NCBI RefSeq assembly: GCF_900115365.1
Contig: NZ_FOWD01000018.1
Span: 1 to 64,000 of the forward strand
Length of the DNA: 64,000 bases
Direction of reading: 5' to 3'
Source: Anaerocolumna aminovalerica
GTDB taxonomy: Bacteria; Bacillota; Clostridia; Lachnospirales; Lachnospiraceae
This document shows positions 17,369 to 26,222 of this stretch, piece by piece (the first letter of the stretch is position 1; each line of letters starts with the position of its first letter). A program made the position numbers and the translations under genes. Under the pieces are notes generated by a model. That model made no database searches, was not told where the DNA came from, and was given only the letters and a program-made list of their open reading frames with translations.

Positions 17369-19345
17369 TTATTTTATCTTCCAACGAAATTTATTTTGTG
17401 CGATAAGTATCTCATCATTGAAAGATAGTTTATATAATTTATGAGCAGTTAACCGTACACCATTTAGAAATGTACCGTTTGTTGAACCTAAATCTATCAG
17501 ATAGATATCTTCCTTTTCTCTCATGAATTTAGCATGTCTACGGCTTACCGCCGGATCTTGTATTTTATGATTCACACCAGCGACAAGCTTCCCAATAATG
17601 AAAGGGAATACACTTACAGATATTACAGTATTATTAGCATCATCGCAGGACTCCAGATAATATTGTACTTTCGGTGTCAGGTCTGCCAGAATTTTTGTTT
17701 TCTCAGAGTCATTTTCTTCTTCCTTCCATAGGACTGTTGTATCTTCCTGCTCGCCATCAAAATCACCTTTACTACCCTTATTATTATCTTTTCCTATCCA
17801 TAATTCGCTTTCTGCAATCATGTCTAAATGTACTTGTCCACCTAAGTTTGAATGAATTGTTTTTTCACTATTGGATTGTATTTCAGACTGTATTTCTATA
17901 TCTATGGTTGACTGTTTGTCCGAATATAACTTTCTATGGTTTTTTATTTCCATCACTTCTTCTAAATTAGGTTCTATATATTCCACACTGGTAACCATTT
18001 TAGTAATTCGATTATCTTTGTTAAATAGTTTACTAAAAATATAGATTTCTCCGGAACATATTATAAGTAATGAACCAATCAGTTTTACACTGTCTATTTG
18101 GGTTCCAAAAGTATTATATAAAAGCTTTAGATGAAGGATAACCGCTAGCAGAATAACACCAAGTAAAATTGCCCCTAAAGCCATTACATACGTTTTCTTT
18201 TCATAAACTAATACCTCTTTATCACTTTCAACTTCTTCTATAAATGGATAATCATTTTCTTGGTTTCTGCAATTTTCGTTTTGTGTATATCTACTACTTC
18301 TTTCCCTTTCGTGAATTTTCTTATCTTTATGAAACCAGTTGTTTTTATCTAAAAGTTTCTGTATCTGCCTCCATTTGTTTCCCAAAGAAGATGAAAGTGT
18401 AGGATTATTATTACTTTCCTTAATGTCTGCTCTCTTTTTAAAATCATTATTTGTTTTTTTATCTCTATTTGCTTTTTCTTTTTTACTTGTTCTTGTGTTT
18501 TTATTTGTCCGTGTATCTTTATTTGTTCTTGTATCTTTATTTGTTCTTGAATCTTTACTGGTTCTTGAATCTTTATTTGTTGTTCTTGTATCTCTTGTAT
18601 CTCTATTTGCTTTCTCATCTTTATGTACTTTAGAATTTTTATTTATACTTAAATCTTTATATTGTTTTGAATCTCCAAGGTATCCTGTATTATAATTCGT
18701 ATGTTTCCATGTCTCATGAACTTGGGAAATGTAATTATCTTCTACATTGTATTTTTCTGTATTTTCACCATTTTTAATATCTGACTTTTCATTTTGGAGA
18801 GGCAGTTTCTTCTCTATTTCTTTCATTAGTCTTTCATATGTACAATCTTCTTCTCGGCTTTCTTTATACAATCCATATGTTAATACCACTGCATTTTCAT
18901 CTTTATAGTTAATTTTATTCATAAGATATTCCATAAGCTTACTAAACTGAATTAGCATATTTGTTTGATATCCCTCAAGATAGCACATATAAACAGTGTT
19001 CATATTATCTGAAACAAAGATATACTCCGGATCTATGATAAAATCATTTTCTGAAAGCAAATATTCTCCACTTCCATTAATGGTTTTCAAAATGCCTCCA
19101 AGTAGCTTTTTTATATCCTCATATTGTAGAGATTTGTTTTCATAAGCAGCCGCTAATGATTTTTTTCCCGTAATATCATAATAGAATAAATCCATTTGAT
19201 CAATAAACTTTAACTCAACTTTTATTAGTCCTTCAATGGTGTTATTCAACAAAATCTTTGTCCTAAATCCATATGGGCAATCTTTTATTCCTTTTAATAT
19301 TAAGTAATTATTATGAATATCTCTTACATACTCTGCATGTAACAT
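17369..19345 (-). CDS. DUF6382-type/FHA-domain protein of the Tad pilus locus
   Basis: 658 residues. Residues 1-190 match the DUF6382 type found at the start of FHA proteins in clostridial Tad loci. Residues about 235-300 are a low-complexity basic stretch of repeated KDTRTN-like units. Two hydrophobic helices lie near residues 395-450. The last ~95 residues are an FHA phosphothreonine-binding domain (FIIGK, VSRRHAKF, LIDLGSTNGTFLNGV). The FHA end is probably cytoplasmic and could recruit phosphorylated partners. AGGTGGAG precedes the chosen ATG; a longer frame would overlap the upstream TadE gene. It is the last gene of the Tad operon. Confidence 0.82.
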   Translation of the reverse strand: MLHAEYVRDIHNNYLILKGIKDCPYGFRTKILLNNTIEGLIKVELKFIDQMDLFYYDITGKKSLAAAYENKSLQYEDIKKLLGGILKTINGSGEYLLSENDFIIDPEYIFVSDNMNTVYMCYLEGYQTNMLIQFSKLMEYLMNKINYKDENAVVLTYGLYKESREEDCTYERLMKEIEKKLPLQNEKSDIKNGENTEKYNVEDNYISQVHETWKHTNYNTGYLGDSKQYKDLSINKNSKVHKDEKANRDTRDTRTTNKDSRTSKDSRTNKDTRTNKDTRTNKNTRTSKKEKANRDKKTNNDFKKRADIKESNNNPTLSSSLGNKWRQIQKLLDKNNWFHKDKKIHERERSSRYTQNENCRNQENDYPFIEEVESDKEVLVYEKKTYVMALGAILLGVILLAVILHLKLLYNTFGTQIDSVKLIGSLLIICSGEIYIFSKLFNKDNRITKMVTSVEYIEPNLEEVMEIKNHRKLYSDKQSTIDIEIQSEIQSNSEKTIHSNLGGQVHLDMIAESELWIGKDNNKGSKGDFDGEQEDTTVLWKEEENDSEKTKILADLTPKVQYYLESCDDANNTVISVSVFPFIIGKLVAGVNHKIQDPAVSRRHAKFMREKEDIYLIDLGSTNGTFLNGVRLTAHKLYKLSFNDEILIAQNKFRWKIK

Positions 19346-19370
19346 AATCTCCACCTCATTTTGCACTTCA

Positions 19371-19952
19371 CTATTTAAATGAACCAATTAACTTTTGTAA
19401 TTTTTGCAGTATCTCATCTATGAATTTTACTTTTTCGGCCACTCCTGAAAAAACATCAAAGGTTCGTATAAATTCCACCGTATTATGTATTTCCATTGTG
19501 TTTTCACTGCTAAATGTTAATCCGTTATTAGTAAAAAACTGTTTTACCTCTCTAAATGGAATGTCCATATGTCCATTAACCAATACATGAATCCTATTAA
19601 AAGAGGCCGATACAGTAACAGAATCAACCTTTGCAATAAACAAACCTCTATTTAATTGTTTCACAAGGTATGCATTTATTTTATATTCCTTTTCCGTAAA
19701 ATCAGTAAAGTAGGGATAAAGTAAAGAACGGTTTTGATAATAGTCATAATCAATAAGACCTGTTTCTAAATCAGCTTCATACTGAATCAGTTCTCGTCCT
19801 CTTGTAGAAGCGTCATTAATAACGGATTGTATCTTTACTTTATCATGTAAGTAAAATCCCAAATATAATAATCCTATTATGATAAAAAGAATAATAGGAA
19901 GGATTAAGGCAGCTTCTACCGTATAGCTGCCTTTTACTGTTGATTTATCCAA
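19371..19952 (-). CDS. TadE-like pseudopilin
   Basis: About 193 residues. The N-terminus STVKGSYTVEAALILP has the TadE/class-IVb prepilin pattern: cleavage after Gly8 with Glu at +5, followed by a 20-residue hydrophobic helix and a mainly beta extracellular domain. The start is inferred as the TTG overlapping the stop of the prepilin peptidase gene, with GGGGGTG before it; an ATG 14 codons earlier would lie further inside that gene. Minor pilin of the Tad system, matured by one of the two peptidases here. Confidence 0.8.
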   Translation of the reverse strand: MDKSTVKGSYTVEAALILPIILFIIIGLLYLGFYLHDKVKIQSVINDASTRGRELIQYEADLETGLIDYDYYQNRSLLYPYFTDFTEKEYKINAYLVKQLNRGLFIAKVDSVTVSASFNRIHVLVNGHMDIPFREVKQFFTNNGLTFSSENTMEIHNTVEFIRTFDVFSGVAEKVKFIDEILQKLQKLIGSFK

Positions 19953-20385
19953 AGAGCAGCACCCCCATGTAACCAAAGAGCAGAAATGGTACAAAAGGAA
20001 TGGTTTTCTTTCTCCCTGCTAATTTGAATGTTAGCAGAACAATAGAGAATATGGCAGAGGCGAGCAAGCTGACTGCCAGAAGCATGGCATTCCTTGAAAA
20101 TCCCAGGCATAATCCTGTAATACATACAATCAAGCCATCTCCGGTACCAATTTGGCCTTTCGTGATAAAACTAAGGCATAACAGGATGAGCCCCAAGCTC
20201 ATTCCTCCAAGGCAAAATAAAAAATTAAATTCTCCATTCCATGTCATACTAATTAAAAGTACAAAAAACCCGGCTAATCCGGCCAATATTAAATAAATAT
20301 TAATCTTCTTCTTTTTTATATCCTGTATACTGCATAAAAGCAGCCATAGGAACAAAATGGTATAAGTAATGTGCAATTGATTCAT
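19945..20385 (-). CDS. Prepilin peptidase (A24/TadV type), copy 2
   Basis: 146 residues, five to six helices. The two catalytic aspartates are present: Asp22 in QDIKKKKI and Asp83 in GTGDG. The short form lacking the methyltransferase domain fits TadV/CpaA peptidases that cut Flp and TadE/F prepilins. It overlaps the TadE gene by a few bases. A second A24 peptidase is encoded at the head of the operon. Confidence 0.88.
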   Translation of the reverse strand: MNQLHITYTILFLWLLLCSIQDIKKKKINIYLILAGLAGFFVLLISMTWNGEFNFLFCLGGMSLGLILLCLSFITKGQIGTGDGLIVCITGLCLGFSRNAMLLAVSLLASAIFSIVLLTFKLAGRKKTIPFVPFLLFGYMGVLLFG

Positions 20386-20503
20386 AAATCCCCTTTTCTA
20401 AATGCAATTTTTATAACATTTCCATGTGTTGTTTTATTATAGCCAATGCTGCTTTGCCCCTAGCTTTAAAATCATATATACATATTTTGTTCGCTTTTAA
20501 ACT

Positions 20504-21472
20504 CTACTTTCCACATCTTTTGCAAGGACTTCTATCTCCCACTTCTGATTTTGGAATGGCTATTATTGTTCTTTTTAATCCGCTGCAACCTAAACTTTTA
20601 TGATAGCGATCACCGTAATCCGTAATATACACTTTATGATTCTCCAATCCCGTCTCATATTTATCACATATTTCACACTCTTTATATTTTCCACCGGCAG
20701 CATTCCTTAATCCCTTGATATCATCTATGTGAACCTCTTTAATAGATAAATTTAAATGACTGCATTCTTTGCTTAAATGATATACTCTTCCATGTTCCGT
20801 AATATAAACTATTTCAGAGTCTTCATTGGTTTCTTCCGTATCACTTTTTAATTCAATCTTAGTACCGCTCCAGCCCCGAAGTTTAACCCGCTGAACCATT
20901 GGGAAACCATCTACTTTAATAAAAAGAAGAGGCAGCTTTACTTTATAAACAAGTATAATATCAATAGTATCCTCTTCTTCCATAAAACTAGATAAATAAG
21001 TATGAATTCCGGAATACCCTCCTTGGATACAAGATTGATTTATACTTTCCACATCAACATAATCTTTTAATTTTATCTTATAAAAGGTACTATCAATTGC
21101 TTTGGCTATAAGACCTTCCACACTGTTCTCTATTTTGTCCCTTTTATCGTCAAAGGTTTTTTCTTCATTGTCAGTATAATCTTCCGGCACATTATTTACT
21201 CTGTTACCCTGACTTTTTGAAATACTCTCCTCTGAGGGTTTTATACTATGATTACCTTCATAATTATGCATATAGTCATACACATACCCATACTTAGCTG
21301 CAAAATAACCGGTCTCAGTAATACCATTTTGAAGATTCTCCTGCAACCAAAGTATTTGAAGAAAATAAACAATGGCTAATATAGCATAAATAAAAATTGG
21401 AAGCACCAAAGCCACCTCAACCGTTAGCAACCCTTTTAACTCTTTATTATTTTCACTATAGATAATTTTCAA
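20504..21472 (-). CDS. TadE-like pseudopilin with two C-terminal cysteine/histidine repeats
   Basis: 322 residues. The N-terminus ELKGLLTVEVALVLP has the TadE cleavage pattern (after Gly14, Glu19 at +5) and a hydrophobic helix. Residues 222-271 and 281-322 are two tandem repeats, each VYIT-x2-G-x2-YH-x4-C-x2-L followed by a C-x2-C pair: His232, Cys237, Cys266, Cys269 and His291, Cys296, Cys317, Cys320. This looks like a metal-binding (zinc) or disulfide-stabilised knob displayed at the pilus tip or surface. The repeat type occurs in other clostridial surface proteins, but its ligand is unknown. Confidence 0.8.
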   Translation of the reverse strand: MKIIYSENNKELKGLLTVEVALVLPIFIYAILAIVYFLQILWLQENLQNGITETGYFAAKYGYVYDYMHNYEGNHSIKPSEESISKSQGNRVNNVPEDYTDNEEKTFDDKRDKIENSVEGLIAKAIDSTFYKIKLKDYVDVESINQSCIQGGYSGIHTYLSSFMEEEDTIDIILVYKVKLPLLFIKVDGFPMVQRVKLRGWSGTKIELKSDTEETNEDSEIVYITEHGRVYHLSKECSHLNLSIKEVHIDDIKGLRNAAGGKYKECEICDKYETGLENHKVYITDYGDRYHKSLGCSGLKRTIIAIPKSEVGDRSPCKRCGK

Positions 21473-21540
21473 TCACTTCATTTCTAATATTTAATTACGT
21501 TTTCTTTAAAATTAATAATAATGCTATTTACTATAATATT

Positions 21541-21688
21541 AATCTTTATAGAATGAATTGGGATATCCGTCCTTGTAAGAGAAGGTTGCTTGGATGAAAT
21601 GCTTTCTTGGAGAGAGATTGTTTTCTATTTTATATGTTTTTAGAACCTGTAGATAAGAACGGATATCCCAATCCATTCTATAAAGATT
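21541..21688. repeat. 148-bp element with 30-bp terminal inverted repeats inside the Tad operon
   Basis: The first 30 bases (starting AATCTTTATAGAATGAATTG) and the last 30 are inverse complements with a single mismatch. The element lies between the 818-residue pilus protein gene and the 322-residue TadE gene. It could be a MITE remnant or a large mRNA stem that adjusts expression of downstream genes. There is no T-tract, so it is not a simple terminator. Confidence 0.7.
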
Positions 21689-21732
21689 TAATAAAAACAG
21701 TTCATTATAGCAGTTCTTTAATGATTTTTTAT

Positions 21733-24177
21733 CTAGTAAGAGTATTCCTTGATTATTTTAAATGAATAGGAACTCTCACCGGCATTGAGGAAGTCCTTTA
21801 CAAAAGGTAATGCAATGAATTTTTCTTCCATACCAAATTCTCCATTGATACCAAAGCCATATAAACAGTTTTGCATAAGAAAGGAATCCTCATAACGAAG
21901 TTGAAGGTTTTCCTGAATTAAATCCATTGACCTAAAATTTTTACTCCTTTGGCTTTCCATAAAAAGAAAAATTCTTAAATAATCTTTATAACTTAAAGCA
22001 AATGAACTATTGTTTTCTTTTATACTATCTGCTTTGCTTTTTATAAATGTTTTATTGATCAGGATTATTTCATGAAGTTCTAACAGAATGTCATTCTTAC
22101 CCTTAAGAAAAGGTATTTCTTTACCTTCCAGAAGGGCCGCCACGTCCACTATAGATTCTACAAAAGACCAAATAAATAGAATTAATGTTTTTACAATGGT
22201 AACAAGGGCCGGAAGCCCTGTAAATCCAACAAATGCTGCTGCCAGCAGCCTGGCATCCCCATTTCTTTTACCATCACCCATAAGAGAGATTACATTCATT
22301 ATAGTTCGAATTAGTAAAATTCTCATAATAATTGCTTTCAGATTATTAACATCTTTCCGTTTTCCCATAATGATATACTCAAGTTCATAGTCTAAAGCAG
22401 TAAGGGCATCTTTTAAATCCTTTTCATTGTAATGCTGAAAATGTTCAAAAAGGTATTCCTGAAATAAAATTAGCTCACCAATTCCTTCTACTATATTCCC
22501 TGCACCCATTATGTCATCTGAACTATCAAAAGTACCGATAATAGATTCTATTCCACTTTCTAAATTTACATAAGCATATATCGCTGATATATCATCCGGT
22601 TCTTTGCTTTCCTCAACCTTTAATATGGCAGAAGGCAAATCTTCAATATCTAATACTTTATCTGATAATCCCTCCGTATTTTCTATAACCAATCCTATTA
22701 TTCCACTTTCAACCAGATTTCTTACGCTTTCAAAAAATCCTTCACTTTCTTCCGGCTCTTTTAAGCCTGTATAGTCAAAAATTAAATAATCGTACTTATA
22801 TTGCATCACTGCCATTTTCATATTTTGAAAAGATGATTTTGCTTGTAAAAGTTCTGGTTCTGTTGGTGAAATATTAGTAACCAGAAAGTTCTTTGCGTTA
22901 CCAACTACTTTTTGATTGGAAATCAGGGTATTTTTCATTCCCTCAAAATCATATCCTTCCAATCCGCATTCATGATTGCCTTTATATTTTTCCATCATAA
23001 GAAAATCTTCCAGCAAACCTTCATAAAAGTCCTGGTTTAGCTGGTCCTTACTTGTATTCAACAAAGTTTCATATTTATTAATTTCTCCGGTTATCTCAAC
23101 CTGCTTTATAATTAAATCCTCTGTTACCGGAATTGCTTTTTCAATAGATATTAAAGTTCCATTTATTAGCTTTTCCAAACTTCCTGTCTTTTCTGAAACT
23201 GCTTTTAGTAAGGATTGCTCTATCTGAATATAATTTTGTAAAGTTTCATAGGCATTTAGAAGTGCCTGTTGATGCTGTAATAATTCTTCCTCATCTGTAA
23301 AAACACTTTGGTCAATTAAGCTTAAAAACTTATAGGTTATTCTTGCTTCATCTATTAAATTCAAGTTATCACCAATAGCATCCAGGGTTGAAATAATCTC
23401 ATCAATAATGGCTATAGGATTAGTATAGTGATTTTGTAAGGGATTAAAGACAATGGGATTATAAACCCCAGCATTAACAGAACTTACAGGTAATACAAAT
23501 AACTTTTTTACAAAACTTTCTTGAACCTTAATTCCATTTCTACCCTTTTCAATACCCTTTTCGCTAATAGTAATCCCATCAATTAATTTCATTAGCTTGG
23601 TAATATTTTTATCAAACTTATATATACTTTCTTCCGTCTTAAACTTTTCATTTAAAATGCTCTGTGCTTGTTCTGTTTCCTCTATTAGAGAAATTTTGCT
23701 CAGAAATTTCTCTGACAAATTTCCTAATTCTTTATATTTTATGTAGGAAATAGACTGGGAAGCAAAGAAATCACCATTGTAATCTAACAAGGTATTAACA
23801 TTATCAATTTCTAGTTTAGTGGTTTGGATATCCAATATATTCACATTTTCCACCGGAATATAGTTGTCTATGTAATATAAATCTTTATTAGGTTCAAATG
23901 TGTATTCCATAGAGTTCTTTATCTTTGTTTCTATAGAACCTGGCTGCAATGTTTTCTTTCCATAACTGCCTTCCAATCCAAATATATGATATTCCTGAAA
24001 CAGGGGCCCATAAAATTCTGCTAAGACAGAATCCATTGCCAAAGCTAAAGCTCTATTAGCATACACTTTTCCCGCATTGACTCTGGCTGACTCAATTGTT
24101 GTCATAATTACAGCCATAACCAGCAATAATACAAGACTTAAAAATACTGTAATGGAGCCTTTCTGATTTTCTTTCAT
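21733..24177 (-). CDS. Large DUF5702-type Tad pilus-associated protein
   Basis: About 814 residues. The N-terminus MKENQKGSITVFLSLVLLLV resembles a TadE/TadG-type anchor (GSITVF in place of the usual GSxTVE, so Glu at +5 is missing). A very long extracellular part with coiled-coil helices follows, then two or three hydrophobic segments around residues 625-680 (IIMRILLIRTIMNVISLM and FVGFTGLPALVTIVKTLILFI). Clostridial Tad loci regularly contain a protein of this type next to TadE. Probably a membrane-anchored scaffold or TadG-like subunit. The start could also be four codons earlier; the ribosome binding site GGAGC is ambiguous. Confidence 0.75.
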   Translation of the reverse strand: MKENQKGSITVFLSLVLLLVMAVIMTTIESARVNAGKVYANRALALAMDSVLAEFYGPLFQEYHIFGLEGSYGKKTLQPGSIETKIKNSMEYTFEPNKDLYYIDNYIPVENVNILDIQTTKLEIDNVNTLLDYNGDFFASQSISYIKYKELGNLSEKFLSKISLIEETEQAQSILNEKFKTEESIYKFDKNITKLMKLIDGITISEKGIEKGRNGIKVQESFVKKLFVLPVSSVNAGVYNPIVFNPLQNHYTNPIAIIDEIISTLDAIGDNLNLIDEARITYKFLSLIDQSVFTDEEELLQHQQALLNAYETLQNYIQIEQSLLKAVSEKTGSLEKLINGTLISIEKAIPVTEDLIIKQVEITGEINKYETLLNTSKDQLNQDFYEGLLEDFLMMEKYKGNHECGLEGYDFEGMKNTLISNQKVVGNAKNFLVTNISPTEPELLQAKSSFQNMKMAVMQYKYDYLIFDYTGLKEPEESEGFFESVRNLVESGIIGLVIENTEGLSDKVLDIEDLPSAILKVEESKEPDDISAIYAYVNLESGIESIIGTFDSSDDIMGAGNIVEGIGELILFQEYLFEHFQHYNEKDLKDALTALDYELEYIIMGKRKDVNNLKAIIMRILLIRTIMNVISLMGDGKRNGDARLLAAAFVGFTGLPALVTIVKTLILFIWSFVESIVDVAALLEGKEIPFLKGKNDILLELHEIILINKTFIKSKADSIKENNSSFALSYKDYLRIFLFMESQRSKNFRSMDLIQENLQLRYEDSFLMQNCLYGFGINGEFGMEEKFIALPFVKDFLNAGESSYSFKIIKEYSY

Positions 24178-24255
24178 ATATATAACCATGCTCCTTTCAA
24201 AGTTCTGGATACTTTATTGCATAGCACAAATCTCCCGTTGAAAAAATTTCAACCT

Positions 24256-24453
24256 TCAATCCTGCAAAGATCCGGTTATGTTTTCCGTTTTGCCGGTTAT
24301 ATTATTAAAGATGCCTTTTACAAGTGACTCAATACTGTCTCTGAAAATAATAACCAGACCTATTAGAACCACAATAATCAATATAATTTCTACAACTCCT
24401 ATACCGTCCTCCTCTTTAATAAATTCTTTTATATAATTATTTATTTTATCCAT
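24256..24453 (-). CDS. Flp-type major pilin (Flp1-like)
   Basis: 65 residues: a charged leader ending EEDG, predicted cleavage after Gly17 with Glu22 at +5, then a hydrophobic helix (VVEIILIIVVLIGLVIIF) and a short polar tail. This is the layout of class IVb Flp pilins. AGGGAGGTTAAC is perfectly placed before the chosen ATG; nine extra upstream codons in frame are not used. It should be the main fibre subunit, cleaved by the A24 peptidases and assembled by TadABC. Confidence 0.88.
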   Translation of the reverse strand: MDKINNYIKEFIKEEDGIGVVEIILIIVVLIGLVIIFRDSIESLVKGIFNNITGKTENITGSLQD

Positions 24454-24497
24454 GTTAACCTCCCTTCTGCGCCTTAGCACTTTTTATAATGAGATAT

Positions 24498-24620
24498 TCA
24501 ATTCCAGCAACCTGCATTTAGATTTTTTTGATAAAAGTTGACCCTATTAGAAGATTTATTATTCATTTTTGATATAACTTCCTTGGCAGCCACATACGGT
24601 GCATAAAACCAGAGAAACAT
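24498..24620 (-). CDS. Possible 40-residue small membrane protein between tadC and flp
   Basis: An ORF starting MFLWFYAPYVAAKEV and ending NLNAGCWN fits between the tadC stop and the flp start. A GTG four codons earlier (24632) is an alternative start. It has one hydrophobic N-terminal stretch and a polar, Asn/Lys-rich tail. No strong ribosome binding site is seen, so it may be a remnant or chance. Not recognised. Confidence 0.3.
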   Translation of the reverse strand: MFLWFYAPYVAAKEVISKMNNKSSNRVNFYQKNLNAGCWN

Positions 24621-24643
24621 AATAGTAAACACAATGCTGCTAA

Positions 24644-26107
24644 TTATAATCCAAAAGACAACATCCCAGGTACCATGATAATGGATAGTACTATTAATAA
24701 CATTAACACCATTGGTATTAGAAGTTTGGTCGCGGCTTCCTCTCCCAATCTTTTGGCTAATTCTTTTCTTTCTTCAAAAGCTTCTGCCGCCTCCAGTTCT
24801 AATTGATTCAGCAGTTCTCCGGAGCCTTTTTTTACATTTTGGGCTATTAAGGAACTAAACCTTAGATAGGGAAGTAATTTCACTCTTCTTCCAAATCTCT
24901 CATAAGCAATTACTTCAGAAGTACCAAGCATTAATTCACTTGCTGTTATATTAATTTCTTCATACGCAAACCGTTTCTTTGCTATTTTTTCCTTGTAATC
25001 TTTTGCAATCTTAATCCAAGCATTTGATAAAGACATTCCGGCACCTACTAAAAGTGTGAATTTATTAATAATTTCCGGATAATCCATTAGCATTTCCTTA
25101 TTTCTTTTATCTACCAAACTAATTAAGTTCTGATCCATTATGATAAATATCAAAACCCCAGCAAGGGTCCCGAATATGAAAAGTATAGCTGTAGTATGAT
25201 CCTCTTTTTCTGCCCATGTAACTTTTTGTTCATCTATAGAATTAGGAAGCTTAAAAACAGTTTCTTTCTTTGAATTGATATCCTCTTCTCTAAGGATTTC
25301 TTGAAGCCTTATTCTTACAAGTTCTTCTTTTGTATATTCTTTTGGAAATACTTTAAAAAACATAGTATACAACTCCTTTGTATCCTTATAGGAAAGTGTG
25401 GCAGTTACTTCTACCAGCTCACTATTTAAAAGGCTTTTATTATACACGGTTCCATCCTTGTCAATAAGCTTGATATTATTCGTTTCCCAAGATACCCGTA
25501 TTTTTGTTTCCGGTATTCCCGTAACGAAATTTAAATTTGTTCTGATTTCATCAGCATTCACATTGTTTCCCAAAACTTTTTTATCTATATATTGTTTTCC
25601 ATAGGCAAACTTTCTCTCCAGTTCCTGCGTATCATATTCTGCTTCCTTTACCTCTAGCGTTATTTCTTCTTCTAGTATAGGCCCATTATCTTCTGATACC
25701 AATACATCAAGAGTAATGGATTTGCTGCCTTCATTCTCCCCTGGTCTTTTTATATAGCTTCCATTAAAAATTATATTTTCTTCCTTGATTGCGTATCCTA
25801 ACGCAAATAGGTTTGTCAACAAAAGAATGACTACTGTTAATACAACTTTTTTGCAGATATATATTCGTTTTACCTGATTTAATGGTTCTCCTACATGAAG
25901 GGCCTTTAGAGAATCATCGATATATATTATCTTGTCTAACAGTCCTTTTAGAGGTGTTTTATCACATAAATATAACCCTAAAGGGTACATCTTTTTTAAC
26001 GGATGTACTTTATCATCCAATTCCTGAATGGATTCTATGTCGTATCTTTTAGTTTTAATCCATAAGATGAGGAATAGGAATAAAAAAATGATATTAATTG
26101 CTACCAC
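24644..26107 (-). CDS. TadC-like type II secretion F-domain protein with large extracytoplasmic insertion
   Basis: 487 residues, much longer than usual TadC (about 300). Helices lie at residues about 3-17 and 90-110; residues about 115-300 form an extracytoplasmic domain; helices follow at about 310-330. A T2SF domain (YPEIINKFTLLVGAGMSLSNAWIKIA and an EAA/EERKELAKRLGEEAATKLL tail) comes next, with a final helix. The inserted part (about 165-275) has the look of an atrophied bacterial Ig (aBig-type) domain: VSWETNNIKLIDKDGTV and VEVTATLSYKDTKELYTMFFKVFP. Inner-membrane platform of the pilus machine. Confidence 0.82.
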   Translation of the reverse strand: MVAINIIFLFLFLILWIKTKRYDIESIQELDDKVHPLKKMYPLGLYLCDKTPLKGLLDKIIYIDDSLKALHVGEPLNQVKRIYICKKVVLTVVILLLTNLFALGYAIKEENIIFNGSYIKRPGENEGSKSITLDVLVSEDNGPILEEEITLEVKEAEYDTQELERKFAYGKQYIDKKVLGNNVNADEIRTNLNFVTGIPETKIRVSWETNNIKLIDKDGTVYNKSLLNSELVEVTATLSYKDTKELYTMFFKVFPKEYTKEELVRIRLQEILREEDINSKKETVFKLPNSIDEQKVTWAEKEDHTTAILFIFGTLAGVLIFIIMDQNLISLVDKRNKEMLMDYPEIINKFTLLVGAGMSLSNAWIKIAKDYKEKIAKKRFAYEEINITASELMLGTSEVIAYERFGRRVKLLPYLRFSSLIAQNVKKGSGELLNQLELEAAEAFEERKELAKRLGEEAATKLLIPMVLMLLIVLSIIMVPGMLSFGL

Positions 26108-26222
26108 ATCTTTTCACCTCCTTTCCGGGAAAGTTCATATTATCCTCGGTTCTGATGCTTTAAGCAAATATCCTAATCTGTTACATTTGCTTAATTTAAT
26201 CTCCAAGAAAAGTAGGGCTTAT

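Noticed and set aside
18470-18640. Possible CRISPR array
   Set aside because: The repeats are contiguous, in frame and coding, with no unique spacers.
18339-18695. Plus-strand Leu/Phe/Val-rich ORF and a second minus-strand frame over the FHA linker
   Set aside because: Both result from the simple repeats encoding the KDTRTN linker; the FHA frame explains the DNA.
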